DNA of 64,000 nucleotides from Oceanobacillus jordanicus (GCF_022095695.1 NZ_JAIFZM010000012.1:42801-106800), one strand, 5' to 3'; numbered from the stretch's first letter, positions 24,318 through 32,412 are shown. Program-made: numbers and translations. Notes: generated by a model from the sequence alone, not told the origin.

Positions 24318-25451
24318 ATGAAAAAGGCGATGTTGTTTGTTGCTGGATTTGTGGCATTGCTGTGGGTATCTCTTTCTCCTTCGTATGAAACGTATGCGGT
24401 GCAAGGGTCAAGTCAGTTGGAAGAAACTACTGTGAAGGTGGCGACGTATAACGTTGCAGCGGGTAGGGGGACTGATGGGGCGTATAATTTGGAGCGAATT
24501 GCTACAGCCATTGAGAATACAGGTGCGGATATTATCGGCTTGCAGGAAGTAGATGTTCACTGGGGAGATCGCAGTAACAATGATAACATGGTGGCATTAC
24601 TTGCTGAACGTTTAGATATGGATTACTATTTTGCCCCAATCTATGACTTTGACCCAGCAGGCGAAGGGGAACCACGCAGGCAATTTGGTGTAGCAGTATT
24701 GAGTAAATATCCAATTACCAATGCTGCAAATAGAGAGATTGCAAGATTGTCTACACAAGACCCGGATCCTGTACCTAAACCTGCACCAGGATTCCTTGAA
24801 GCACAGATTAATGTGAATGGTGCAGAAGTGGCTTTTTATGTGACACATTTAGACTACAGGGCAGATCCTATTGTAAGGGAAATGCAGGTTGCGGACATGG
24901 AAGAAATCATGGCAGCGCATACCTATAGTATTCTCGTTGGAGATATGAACGCGAGACCTGATGCACCTGAACTCCAACCATTATTTCAGAAATATGCGGA
25001 TGCTTGGAACTGGAGTATAGAAGAAGATGGGTATACGTATCCTGCTGCCTCGCCTGACCGGAGAATTGATTATGTATTCGCTTCTCCAAGGATCGAAGTC
25101 CATTCTGCTACTAAGATGTCTAGCCAAGCAGCGGATCATCTACCAGTCATTGCCGAGGTTTCATTAATAGAAGGAAGTCATTCTTACAATCTAGAAGGTA
25201 CGGAATGGCTAGTTGACCACTTTATAGAGCATGGTGATATTCAAGGTACAGAAACTTCTACCCTATTACACAACCATTTGCGGGCACTGAACTATTATAA
25301 AGAGCAAGAGAAGAATGAAAAACTAGTAAAGCATTTGCAGGGTATGACGGTATTGCTTGATTATGAAAAAGAAAAAGGGAATATTTCCAATAAAGCTTGG
25401 GAAGAACTGTCGAGCGATATAGGTTATTTTACAGAAAAATGGAATCAATAA
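24318..25451 (+). CDS. Secreted endonuclease/exonuclease/phosphatase (EEP)-family hydrolase with C-terminal module
   Basis: A 377-residue exported protein; signal peptide at residues 1-28. EEP motifs are present: ATYNVAAGRG, DIIGLQEVD (metal Glu), VTHLDYRADP, VGDMNARPD and AADHLPVIAEV (catalytic Asp-His). The length of the catalytic part (about 245 residues) fits secreted phosphodiesterases, phosphatases or sphingomyelinase-like enzymes; no further specificity can be read. Residues 291-377 carry the same C-terminal module as four upstream enzymes, which ties it to that group despite an intervening repeat and terminator. ATG follows AGGGGAG. Confidence 0.82.
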   Translation: MKKAMLFVAGFVALLWVSLSPSYETYAVQGSSQLEETTVKVATYNVAAGRGTDGAYNLERIATAIENTGADIIGLQEVDVHWGDRSNNDNMVALLAERLDMDYYFAPIYDFDPAGEGEPRRQFGVAVLSKYPITNAANREIARLSTQDPDPVPKPAPGFLEAQINVNGAEVAFYVTHLDYRADPIVREMQVADMEEIMAAHTYSILVGDMNARPDAPELQPLFQKYADAWNWSIEEDGYTYPAASPDRRIDYVFASPRIEVHSATKMSSQAADHLPVIAEVSLIEGSHSYNLEGTEWLVDHFIEHGDIQGTETSTLLHNHLRALNYYKEQEKNEKLVKHLQGMTVLLDYEKEKGNISNKAWEELSSDIGYFTEKWNQ

Positions 25452-25459
25452 CGAAACGT

Positions 25460-25494
25460 AATAAGCCTTGCATAACAGCAAGGCTTATTTTTTT
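25460..25494 (+). terminator. Intrinsic terminator
   Basis: AATAAGCCTTGC and GCAAGGCTTATT pair around ATAACA and are followed by seven T. Confidence 0.92.
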
Positions 25495-25583
25495 GTTGCA
25501 TAAATTAACACTCATTTCCGATTAAATGAAATTTTCTAATTGTTATGTTAATATGATATAGATAAAGACAAAGGAGGAATACG

Positions 25584-25697
25584 ATGGAATATGCAATTGG
25601 TGGATGGACATTATTTTGGTTTGTCGTTCCCATGCCGCTATTGGTAGTCTGGGCAGTGATTACCTTTTTCACGGAAAAGGGGGATGACTCGAAATGA
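25584..25697 (+). CDS. Small single-span membrane protein, probable symporter accessory subunit
   Basis: A 37-residue ORF starting at ATG after a perfect AAAGGAGGA site. It encodes MEYAIGGWTLFWFVVPMPL and a hydrophobic continuation, ending in a charged tail (TEKGDDSK). One membrane span covers about residues 8-29. Its stop overlaps the start of the symporter gene as ATGA, so translation is coupled. Small accessory proteins of this size precede several solute:sodium symporters in Firmicutes. It is too short for most gene callers. Confidence 0.78.
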   Translation: MEYAIGGWTLFWFVVPMPLLVVWAVITFFTEKGDDSK

Positions 25698-27193
25698 ACG
25701 CCACGTTGATAACATTTATTTTTTACCTTGTTGGAATGATTGTCATCGGAATTATTACGTACAGAATGACAAACACATTATCAGATTATGTACTCGGTGG
25801 CAGGAAGTTAAATAGCTGGGTTGCTGCATTTTCAGCATCAGCGAGTGATTTTAGTGGCTGGCTCTTAATTGGTTTGCCTGGTGCGGCATATGCGGCAGGT
25901 CTTGGACAATGGAGCTTATGGATTGCAATTGGTCTGGCAGTTGGTGCCATGATTAACTGGCAATATGTCGCAAAACGTCTACGTGTTTACACCGAATACT
26001 CCAATAACTCCATTACATTACCACAGTTTTTTGAAAATCGATTTCGAGATAAGTCACATTTATTACGCGTGATTTCCGCAGCATTTATTTTAGCGTTTTT
26101 CTTATTCTATACAGCTTCAGGACTCGTGGCTGGTGCAAAATTATTCCAGGGAACTTTTGATATGGATTATCATTTTGCTTTAACAGTTGGTGCCATTATT
26201 ATCGTTTCCTATACCTTTTTGGGTGGATTCCTTGCAGTTAGCTATACAGATTTTGTCCAGGGTGTACTTATGTCGGCAGCACTTTTATTTACTTCCATTT
26301 ATGGTTTGATTGAGATTGGTGGATTTGGGGAATTATTTAATCAGCTTGGACAAATAACCCCCAATTTAATTGATGCGTTCTCAGCAACAGATTATAACCA
26401 ACCAGAAGGGGTGTTTTGGGAGCCTTTAGGGGCGATCGGAGCGGTGGGAATTATTTCTGCACTTGCCTGGGGTCTTGGGTATTTTGGTCAGCCACACATC
26501 CTAGCTCGTTTTATGGCAATCCGTTCCCATAAGGAAGTTCGTAAAGCACGTTTGATCAGTGTAGCTTTTGGACTTGTTATCCCGCTATATGGTGCGTTAA
26601 TTGTTGGGATGCTTGGTATCGTAACCTTTAATGAGCCTCTTGCCGATTCTGAGCAAGTCTTCATACAGCTAGTGCAAGTTGTTTATAATCCATGGGTTGC
26701 CGGAATCTTACTCGCAGCAGTACTTGCAGCCATTATGAGTACGGTTGACTCACAATTACTTGTTTCTTCCAGTGCCCTTTCGGAGGATTTTTACAGAAGA
26801 TATTTCCGCAAAAATGCATCTGATAAAGAACTGGTATGGGTTGGACGGATTTCCGTTCTTGTCATTGCGATTATCGCAATCATGCTTGCATGGAATGAAA
26901 CAAGCTCTGTGCTTGATCTTGTAAGCTATGCATGGGCAGGATTTGGTGCAACGTTTGGGCCAGCTGTTCTGTTTTCCTTATTCTGGAGAAAGATGTCTCG
27001 AAACGGTGCGGTCGCCGGAATTATCGTGGGTGGCGTAACAGTCTTCCTATGGCCATTGACCGGATCTGCTTTATACGAGATCGTACCAGGTTTTGTGCTA
27101 TCAAGTATTGCGATAATTTTATTCAGTTTGATTGGTAAAGGACCTTCTAAGGAGATGCAGGAAGAATACGATAAAGTTGCAGGCGTAAAATAA
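25694..27193 (+). CDS. Sodium:solute symporter, PutP-like
   Basis: A 499-residue SSS-family carrier with about 12-13 membrane spans. Family features include DYVLGGRKLNSWVAAFSASASDFSGW (residues 31-56; Na+-site serines as in PutP), YTFLGGFLAVSYTDFVQG and AAIMSTVDSQLLVSSSALSEDFY. It resembles Na+/proline symporters most. The neighbouring ureohydrolase, 18 bases downstream, suggests instead that the operon may import a guanidino or amidino compound. Specificity is not settled by sequence. Confidence 0.88.
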   Translation: MNATLITFIFYLVGMIVIGIITYRMTNTLSDYVLGGRKLNSWVAAFSASASDFSGWLLIGLPGAAYAAGLGQWSLWIAIGLAVGAMINWQYVAKRLRVYTEYSNNSITLPQFFENRFRDKSHLLRVISAAFILAFFLFYTASGLVAGAKLFQGTFDMDYHFALTVGAIIIVSYTFLGGFLAVSYTDFVQGVLMSAALLFTSIYGLIEIGGFGELFNQLGQITPNLIDAFSATDYNQPEGVFWEPLGAIGAVGIISALAWGLGYFGQPHILARFMAIRSHKEVRKARLISVAFGLVIPLYGALIVGMLGIVTFNEPLADSEQVFIQLVQVVYNPWVAGILLAAVLAAIMSTVDSQLLVSSSALSEDFYRRYFRKNASDKELVWVGRISVLVIAIIAIMLAWNETSSVLDLVSYAWAGFGATFGPAVLFSLFWRKMSRNGAVAGIIVGGVTVFLWPLTGSALYEIVPGFVLSSIAIILFSLIGKGPSKEMQEEYDKVAGVK

Positions 27194-27211
27194 CGTTAGG
27201 AGTGATACAGC

Positions 27212-28168
27212 ATGAGTCAAAATAAATTATACGGCAATACACCTTGCTATCTTAATGGAAAAAAAGTGAAATTAGGAAAAGATGATGTGACCGATCGCGA
27301 TGTCCTCATTTACGGTGTCCCTTGGGAGGGAGCCGTAACCTGGGGAGATTACACTGGTTGTGAGCTCGGACCAAAGGCTATCCGCCTCAACTCTGCTCGG
27401 TATTCAGGCTATTTGCCGGAATTAGATGACATCGATGTGCTTTCCCATTATACAATTGGCGATCTTGGGGATGTAGATGTGGTGCCAGCAGATACAATCG
27501 AGACGATGAAACGAATTGAGGACTTTGCCTCAGGTGTTTGGAAAACGGGGAAATTCCCTGTCGCTTTCGGTGGTGATCATGGTATCACTTATCCCATTGT
27601 AAAAGCATTAAGTGAAGAAGTAGACGGCAAAGTGGGAGTCATTCATCTGGATGCTCACTATGACAACTATAAAGAATATGAAGGCGACCTATATGCAAGA
27701 AGTACACCATTTCACCGCATTTATGAAAGTGAAAGTGTGCGAAATGAAAGCATTGTCCATATGGGAATCCACGGACCGAGGAACGCGCCCGAAACTGGGA
27801 AATATGCGAAGGAAGTCGGCGCGACTACTATCTCTGTTAGAGAGGTACGCAAAGCAAAGGATCTTGCAGCTTTAGCAGAGAAAGCATATAAAATTGCCAG
27901 CGAAGGAACAGAAGCTGTTTACCTAAGCATTTGCAGTGATGTACTCGACTTCGCATTTAATCCAGGCGGCCCCGTAGATGGAAATGGCCTCACTTCTTAT
28001 GAGTTGTTGGAGCTTGTGCACGAGTTCGCCAAGATGGGCATTCGCGGAATGGACTATGTGGAAGTTTACCCACAACAGGATCCCAATGACAACTCCTCCC
28101 ATTTCGTCACATATGCTGTTCTCTATGCGTTAGCAGGGAATATATTGCATGAAAAAGCAGCGAAATAA
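27212..28168 (+). CDS. Arginase/agmatinase-superfamily ureohydrolase with altered metal site
   Basis: A 318-residue cytoplasmic manganese or nickel hydrolase. Metal-ligand motifs GGDHG (His123) and HLDAHYD (Asp147, His149, Asp151) are intact. The final motif, normally S-[IV]-D-x-D, reads SICSDVLDF, so the first of the two aspartates is Cys241 while Asp243 remains, and the usual Pro after VLD is Phe. AGTASGHG-type substrate segments are also divergent (ARSTPFHR). ATG follows AGGAG. Its partner symporter lies directly upstream and a terminator follows. It could hydrolyse guanidine, a guanidino acid or another C-N substrate; arginase or agmatinase activity should not be assumed. Confidence 0.82.
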   Translation: MSQNKLYGNTPCYLNGKKVKLGKDDVTDRDVLIYGVPWEGAVTWGDYTGCELGPKAIRLNSARYSGYLPELDDIDVLSHYTIGDLGDVDVVPADTIETMKRIEDFASGVWKTGKFPVAFGGDHGITYPIVKALSEEVDGKVGVIHLDAHYDNYKEYEGDLYARSTPFHRIYESESVRNESIVHMGIHGPRNAPETGKYAKEVGATTISVREVRKAKDLAALAEKAYKIASEGTEAVYLSICSDVLDFAFNPGGPVDGNGLTSYELLELVHEFAKMGIRGMDYVEVYPQQDPNDNSSHFVTYAVLYALAGNILHEKAAK

Positions 28169-28172
28169 TGAA

Positions 28173-28208
28173 TTGAACCACTTCCTTAAGGGGGAGTGGT
28201 TTTTTTGA
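28173..28208 (+). terminator. Intrinsic terminator
   Basis: AACCACTTCC pairs with GGGGAGTGGTT (one G-T pair) and is followed by T7 just after the ureohydrolase gene. Confidence 0.88.
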
Positions 28209-28214
28209 TAAAAG

Positions 28215-28350
28215 AACACACTCAAGCTTGAAGTGAAACGTTAGAGCGACGCAACAATCTCAGGAAGAGACGCACGGACCCCGAAAAAAGGCGCAGCACC
28301 CCCGGAGAGAGACGCAGCACCCCCTAAGTTCGACTCCGTCGCCAACAGAA
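28215..28350. repeat. 21-bp-period degenerate tandem repeat
   Basis: Five or so 21-base units follow the terminator, ending in GAGCGACGCAAC, GAGACGCACG, AAGGCGCAGC and GAGACGCAGC with ACCCCC spacers. The period equals that of the arrays at 11950 and 13736, and all three begin right after a terminator. Confidence 0.65.
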
Positions 28351-28406
28351 TCAGGCACCCCAAAAATGAAATCAAAAAAATATGCAGTAATCCGTCTATA
28401 GACCTA

Positions 28407-28432
28407 TAAATTAAGACAACTTATGCCGATAT
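28407..28432 (+). promoter_or_regulatory. Sigma-D promoter of hemAT
   Basis: TAAA at 28407-28410, 14 bases, then a perfect GCCGATAT at 28425-28432. Confidence 0.85.
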
Positions 28433-28464
28433 AAAAAGTAGAGGGACAAAGAGGGGGAACCATA

Positions 28465-29781
28465 TTGGGATTATCCATACATAGAAAGCAAAAAAGTGAA
28501 AAGAACAAACAAACACTTCAGCAAGCTTCAAGTGAAATGAACCCAACGATTGAAGTGACACCAGGATCAGATTTAGAAAAGCAATTAAAAATGCTTGATT
28601 TAAAACGAGAAGACTTTGCAATAGCCATGGCACTAAAGCCATATGTGGAAGCAGATAACAAAAACATCATAGACTGCTTCTATGGAAGTATTGAACAAAA
28701 TCCAAAGCTGATCGCGATAATTGAAGAATACAGTTCAATCGATAAATTGAAACTGACGTTAGAAAGACATATTATTGAGATGTTTTCTGGTGAAATTAGT
28801 GAAGCCTTTATTCAACGCCGGAAGAGAATCGCTCATATTCATGTAAAAATTGGCCTTACCCAGAAATGGTATATTGCTTCGTTCCAAAAGTTATTTGACG
28901 GTTTGATTGATTTAATCGTAACAAAATTCCCACATCAGGATGATCGCTTACTTGGCATAAAGCTTGTCAATAAACTACTCAACCTGGAACAACAGGTTGT
29001 GTTGGAAGCATACGATGATGAAGTTGCAGAATTCCGGGATCAACAAGAACAAGCCAAGATGGAAATTTTGAATTCAGTTGAACATACTTCTGCAGAGCTT
29101 GCAGCATTAGCTGAACAAACAAATGCGTCAATTGGTGACATGACCGAAAAAATTGGCGTCATCACAACAAGCTCAAGAAGTGGTACGGAACTGGCACAAA
29201 ATGCAAAAACTGCCGCCGACAAAGGGGTTTCCAGACTTTCTGATATGCGCTCCTCTGTGCAAGAGCTAGAGGATAGCACAGCTAAAATCGTTTTGGAAAT
29301 GACCAATTTGGAAACGACATCTATAAAAATTAAAGAAATCATCGAGATTGTGAAGTCAATCGCGGACCAGACCAATTTGTTAGCATTAAATGCATCCATT
29401 GAAGCTGCTAGAGCTGGCGAACATGGACGAGGCTTTGCCGTTGTAGCAGAAGAAGTGCGTAAGCTTGCTGAACAAACAGGCAGCTCTGTAACAAATGTTA
29501 CCGACCTTGTAAACCAAACAGGAGAGCAAGTCTTCAACAGTTCTTCTAATATCAAAGTAGCACAGGAATTTTTGGATACAATTAAAAGTGAACTAAAAAA
29601 TACAGAAGACGCTTTTGGAGAAATTGATGCGAGCATGGATAAATCCAAACGCAGTAATGAAACGATCCAGGATGATCTAGAAGTATTTAATGAAGCAATC
29701 AGTGGAATTGAGCAGTCTGCAACAACAATTTCCCAATCAGCTGATACATTAAATCGCTTGTTAGCAGATAGAGATAGATAA
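28465..29781 (+). CDS. hemAT: Heme-based aerotaxis transducer
   Basis: A 438-residue soluble chemoreceptor. Residues 30-190 are a globin-coupled sensor domain; the proximal heme ligand is probably His126 in [15 protein letters not shown]. Residues 200-438 are the methyl-accepting signalling domain with the hairpin tip [20 protein letters not shown]. There is no membrane segment. The start is TTG after GAGGGGGAACC. A canonical sigma-D promoter precedes it, placing it in the motility regulon. It senses oxygen and signals to CheA, which is encoded about 16 kb downstream. Confidence 0.93.
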   Translation: MGLSIHRKQKSEKNKQTLQQASSEMNPTIEVTPGSDLEKQLKMLDLKREDFAIAMALKPYVEADNKNIIDCFYGSIEQNPKLIAIIEEYSSIDKLKLTLERHIIEMFSGEISEAFIQRRKRIAHIHVKIGLTQKWYIASFQKLFDGLIDLIVTKFPHQDDRLLGIKLVNKLLNLEQQVVLEAYDDEVAEFRDQQEQAKMEILNSVEHTSAELAALAEQTNASIGDMTEKIGVITTSSRSGTELAQNAKTAADKGVSRLSDMRSSVQELEDSTAKIVLEMTNLETTSIKIKEIIEIVKSIADQTNLLALNASIEAARAGEHGRGFAVVAEEVRKLAEQTGSSVTNVTDLVNQTGEQVFNSSSNIKVAQEFLDTIKSELKNTEDAFGEIDASMDKSKRSNETIQDDLEVFNEAISGIEQSATTISQSADTLNRLLADRDR

Positions 29782-29789
29782 ATTTAGAG

Positions 29790-29819
29790 AGGGATTCTTC
29801 ATTAGAAGAGTTCCTTTTT
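29790..29819 (+). terminator. Intrinsic terminator of hemAT
   Basis: GGGATTCTTC and GAAGAGTTCC pair around ATTA and are followed by five T. Confidence 0.72.
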
Positions 29820-29945
29820 CATATTCCAGATAAATAGGCCTACTTTCTTCCTATAGAAATATCCGCCTATATACACTTGTTGTCCCTAGATTGAAATGTT
29901 ACGATTATATTACAAAATATTCTATGCATACAAGGAGGGGACAGA

Positions 29946-30200
29946 TTGACCAAAGAAATGATGGAAGATCTGTTGCGAAGTGTCACAAAGCTACTAGAAG
30001 AAATCAACGAATTGCAGACAAAAAGCAAGCAAATGGATGAACTGTTTCTAAGTTTAGAAATCAGGGCCAATAACATAGAACTCACATTAAACGGTTTACA
30101 GCAAAATGTTGTACGATTAGACCAACGAATTGCAACAGTGGTAGAGAGACAGCTTGAAAAAAGCACTAATAAATTTTTATCCCAAGGAATTATTCAATAG
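29946..30200 (+). CDS. Small coiled-coil protein
   Basis: An 84-residue hydrophilic protein with TTG start after AAGGAGGGG. Heptad-spaced Leu/Ile run through most of its length (LLRSVTKLLEEINELQTK, LEIRANNIELTLNGLQQNV), so it is predicted to be a helical coiled coil. No domain recognised. It resembles the 69-residue product at 30497 in size, in the segment VRLDQRIATVE against SHLDTRVANLE, and in sharing a near-identical 3' flank, so the two are probably paralogues. Function unknown. Confidence 0.65.
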   Translation: MTKEMMEDLLRSVTKLLEEINELQTKSKQMDELFLSLEIRANNIELTLNGLQQNVVRLDQRIATVVERQLEKSTNKFLSQGIIQ

Positions 30201-30232
30201 GGCGTGCGTCTGCAGGCTTATTTTTTTTGCAC
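30201..30232 (+). terminator. Weak terminator, near-copy of the one at 30707
   Basis: GGCGTGCGTCTGCAGGC followed by TTA and T8. The same sequence with two or three changes follows the gene ending at 30706. Confidence 0.5.
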
Positions 30233-30245
30233 GTTAGGAGAGTAT

Positions 30246-30350
30246 AAAATTTCAGCAAGGAAGCAAAGTCGACGCAGTTGAAATTTTGAGGTTCCAAGTA
30301 TAAGAAAAACGTACGCTTTCGCTAAAGGACGAGCGAATGCGAGTTTTTCT
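30246..30350. repeat. Double-hairpin intergenic repeat with AGGAC loop
   Basis: AAAATTTCA (30246-30254) and TGAAATTTT (30279-30287) form a first stem. A second long hairpin has outer stem AGAAAAAC/GTTTTTCT (30303-30310/30343-30350), inner stem CGCTTTCGCT/AGCGAATGCG with one mismatch, and loop AAAGGACG. The loop resembles those of the element at 3990-4240. The layout is that of a dispersed structured repeat. The remainder of this gap up to 30490 shows no gene. Confidence 0.5.
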
Positions 30351-30496
30351 AACGTTTTGAGTAAATTTCTGGGGGGCATAATTCTGTTTTTCAATAGGAA
30401 AAAGTGTAGTATGGATAGGATTTCAACTACTATAATAACTTTTTGGTCGCTTGTTGATTTATCCTAACCATGGTAGGATAAATCAAGAGAGAGGTG

Positions 30497-30706
30497 ATGA
30501 ATGTGGGAGATATTTCAAACAAAGATATTATGCAGGCTATCACTGAGCTGGGACAAAAGGTATCCCATTTAGATACACGAGTTGCCAATCTAGAAAAAGA
30601 ACTTAAACAGGACATTCGCAAATTGGACGCCAAGTTTTCTGTGCTTAGTGATAGTGTCGTTGAAACAAAGGCTGATATGAAGTTATTAAAACAAAATCAA
30701 CATTAA
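30497..30706 (+). CDS. Small coiled-coil protein, paralogue of the preceding one
   Basis: A 69-residue hydrophilic helical protein (ISNKDIMQAITELGQKVSHL, then VANLEKELKQDIRKLDAKF) with heptad Leu/Ile/Val. GAGAGAGG precedes; GTG 30494, ATG 30497 and GTG 30503 are all in frame, and spacing would favour 30503. No domain recognised. Similar short DUF-type coiled-coil proteins occur in phage and plasmid contexts, but nothing nearby supports a mobile element. Confidence 0.6.
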   Translation: MNVGDISNKDIMQAITELGQKVSHLDTRVANLEKELKQDIRKLDAKFSVLSDSVVETKADMKLLKQNQH

Positions 30707-30738
30707 GGCGTGCATGTGCAGGCTTATTTTTTTTGCTC
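30707..30738 (+). terminator. Weak terminator
   Basis: AAGGCGTGC and GCAGGCTT pair with small bulges ahead of T8; near-copy of the sequence at 30201. Confidence 0.5.
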
Positions 30739-30739
30739 T

Positions 30740-30773
30740 TAAAAAGAAAAAATCCCCGGTCGCCCGAGGATTA
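30740..30773 (-). terminator. Intrinsic terminator of the AtoE-type gene
   Basis: On the minus strand ATCCTCGG pairs with CCGGGGAT around GCGA, followed by a T run. Confidence 0.85.
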
Positions 30774-30778
30774 ACTGC

Positions 30779-32113
30779 TTAGAAGAATAATAGACCAATT
30801 GAGATTGGAATAAAACTATACAAGAGAATTAAGACACAAAAGCCCATAATGTCACGCACTTTTAATCCGGCGATCGCAAGTAAAGGCAGTGCCCAGAATG
30901 GCTGTATCATATTGGTCCAAGCATCACCCCAAGCAACGGCGACAGCAGTCTTCGCAGTATCAACGCCTAGATCAAGTGCAGCCGGAATCATAATTGGTCC
31001 TTGTACAGCCCACTGTCCACCACCGGATGGAACGAAGAAATTGACTAGTCCCGCGCTTAAAAAGGAAAATAGTGGAAAGGTGAACGAGTTGGACATGTTA
31101 ACAAATGCCATCGACATCTGTTCTGATAACCCAGACGCCACCATCATCCCCATAATCCCTGCATAAAACGGAAATTGCACAATGATCCCGCCAACATTCT
31201 TAACCGCATTCGTTACACTGTTCAAAAATCTTCTCGGTGTACGGTGGAATATAATTCCCAAAAATAGCATGATAAAGTTTACGATATTAATATTAAGATC
31301 AAACCCATTTTGCACAAAGAAGTAAAAAACAAATGCAAAGCCAAGTATCCCGATGACTACTGATAAAATCTGGCTATTTTCCAATTTTTCTGCTGGTGTT
31401 TCGGCTACTTTCTCTTCCCAAGTTTCTTCACTCGAGCCATCAAGGGACTCTGGTCTCCATAAATGTGCGTCCCCTTGTGTTATCGGATCGCGTGACTTCA
31501 TTAAGAAGCGATTTACAAATGGAAGTGTGAATAAAAGGAAAAAGACAATAAACAAGTTAAAGCTACTGAATAATGTCTCGCTAACCGGAACGGTCCCCAT
31601 CGTGTCTTCCAAAAAGTGACCTGGTGTTGCAATTAATAAAGGGATGGAAGCGGACAATCCGCCATGCCATAATAGAAAACCACTATAGGCACTCGCCATT
31701 AGGATACGGTAATCTACTGTTGGTACTCGCTTTGCTACATGAATAGCAAATAAGGCCCCAACCACAAGACCAAACCCATAATTAATGATACAAGCAAGTG
31801 AAGCAATAAATGTCACGAGCAATATAGCCTGAGATGGCGTGTTCGCAAGAGTACTTATTTTCTTAAGAAGGTTTCGAACAACAGGCGTACTAGCTAAGAT
31901 ATGACCTGTTACCACAATCAGGGACATCTGCATCGCAAACGCTAAAAGATCCCAAAAACCATTTCCCCAATAGGACACCATGTCGACAGGGGAACTATCT
32001 GTAAAAATCATGCCAAGAATAAAGACAGCAAGCGTTAAAATAATGGCAAATAAAAACGCATCAGGCAAATACCGCTGAACCATACGGTCACAAAACCGCG
32101 TAATAACTTTCAT
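30779..32113 (-). CDS. Short-chain fatty acid transporter, AtoE family
   Basis: A 444-residue membrane protein with about 11-12 spans, matching the AtoE/TIGR00366 short-chain fatty acid carrier family (RYLPDAFLFAIILTL, FWDLLAFAMQMSLIVVTGH, VPSGGGQWAVQGPIMIPAA, VAWGDAWTNMIQPFWALP). ATG 32113 is preferred over an in-frame GTG at 32122 because GAAAGGAAAG is correctly spaced for it. A cre box lies about 24 bases upstream of the start, so carbon-catabolite repression is likely. It is a single-gene unit on the opposite strand, with no acetoacetate or butyrate pathway genes next to it. Confidence 0.88.
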   Translation of the reverse strand: MKVITRFCDRMVQRYLPDAFLFAIILTLAVFILGMIFTDSSPVDMVSYWGNGFWDLLAFAMQMSLIVVTGHILASTPVVRNLLKKISTLANTPSQAILLVTFIASLACIINYGFGLVVGALFAIHVAKRVPTVDYRILMASAYSGFLLWHGGLSASIPLLIATPGHFLEDTMGTVPVSETLFSSFNLFIVFFLLFTLPFVNRFLMKSRDPITQGDAHLWRPESLDGSSEETWEEKVAETPAEKLENSQILSVVIGILGFAFVFYFFVQNGFDLNINIVNFIMLFLGIIFHRTPRRFLNSVTNAVKNVGGIIVQFPFYAGIMGMMVASGLSEQMSMAFVNMSNSFTFPLFSFLSAGLVNFFVPSGGGQWAVQGPIMIPAALDLGVDTAKTAVAVAWGDAWTNMIQPFWALPLLAIAGLKVRDIMGFCVLILLYSFIPISIGLLFF

Positions 32114-32136
32114 AGATTTCACTTTCCTTTCAATTT

Positions 32137-32150
32137 TATAAGCGCTTTCA
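32137..32150 (-). promoter_or_regulatory. Catabolite-responsive element (cre)
   Basis: On the minus strand TGAAAGCGCTTATA matches the cre core (TGNNANCGNTNNCA) except at the last dinucleotide. It lies just upstream of the AtoE-type start. Confidence 0.65.
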
Positions 32151-32238
32151 GATAGAATAACAGATTATTACCACGCTGTTAAAGAATCCTATGCTTGTCA
32201 CAAAAGAAAAATTATTTATCTTTTTTTATAAAAACATT

Positions 32239-32264
32239 TAAACATTCTATAAAACGGTCGATAT
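32239..32264 (+). promoter_or_regulatory. Sigma-D promoter of flagellin
   Basis: TAAA at 32239-32242, 14 bases, then GTCGATAT at 32257-32264 (consensus GCCGATAT). Confidence 0.82.
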
Positions 32265-32361
32265 AAGGAATGTAGTCATCATGATGATGAAAATGTTTTG
32301 GCCGAACATTGACAAATGTTAATAACGCAATGGTGAAATTCACCTATGTGTTGTTATAGAT

Positions 32362-32404
32362 GGGACACAAGGACGTGCCCAAAAAATACACTTACATGGA
32401 GGTA
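32362..32404 (+). promoter_or_regulatory. Candidate CsrA-binding sites in the flagellin leader
   Basis: A hairpin GGGACAC-AAGGAC-GTGCCC-type structure at 32362-32380 displays ACAAGGACGT, a close match to the CsrA consensus ACARGGAUGU. A second GGA site, ACATGGAGG, overlaps the ribosome site of hag. The paired arrangement is the one known from B. subtilis hag, where CsrA represses and FliW relieves. Confidence 0.65.
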
Positions 32405-32412
32405 AGAAAATT

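Noticed and set aside
29040..29648. 202-codon antisense ORF in hemAT, and similar long antisense ORFs in the chemoreceptor, permease and nagZ genes
   Set aside because: They are shadows of well-supported genes; the repetitive Ala/Ser/Glu codon pattern of receptors leaves the opposite frame open.
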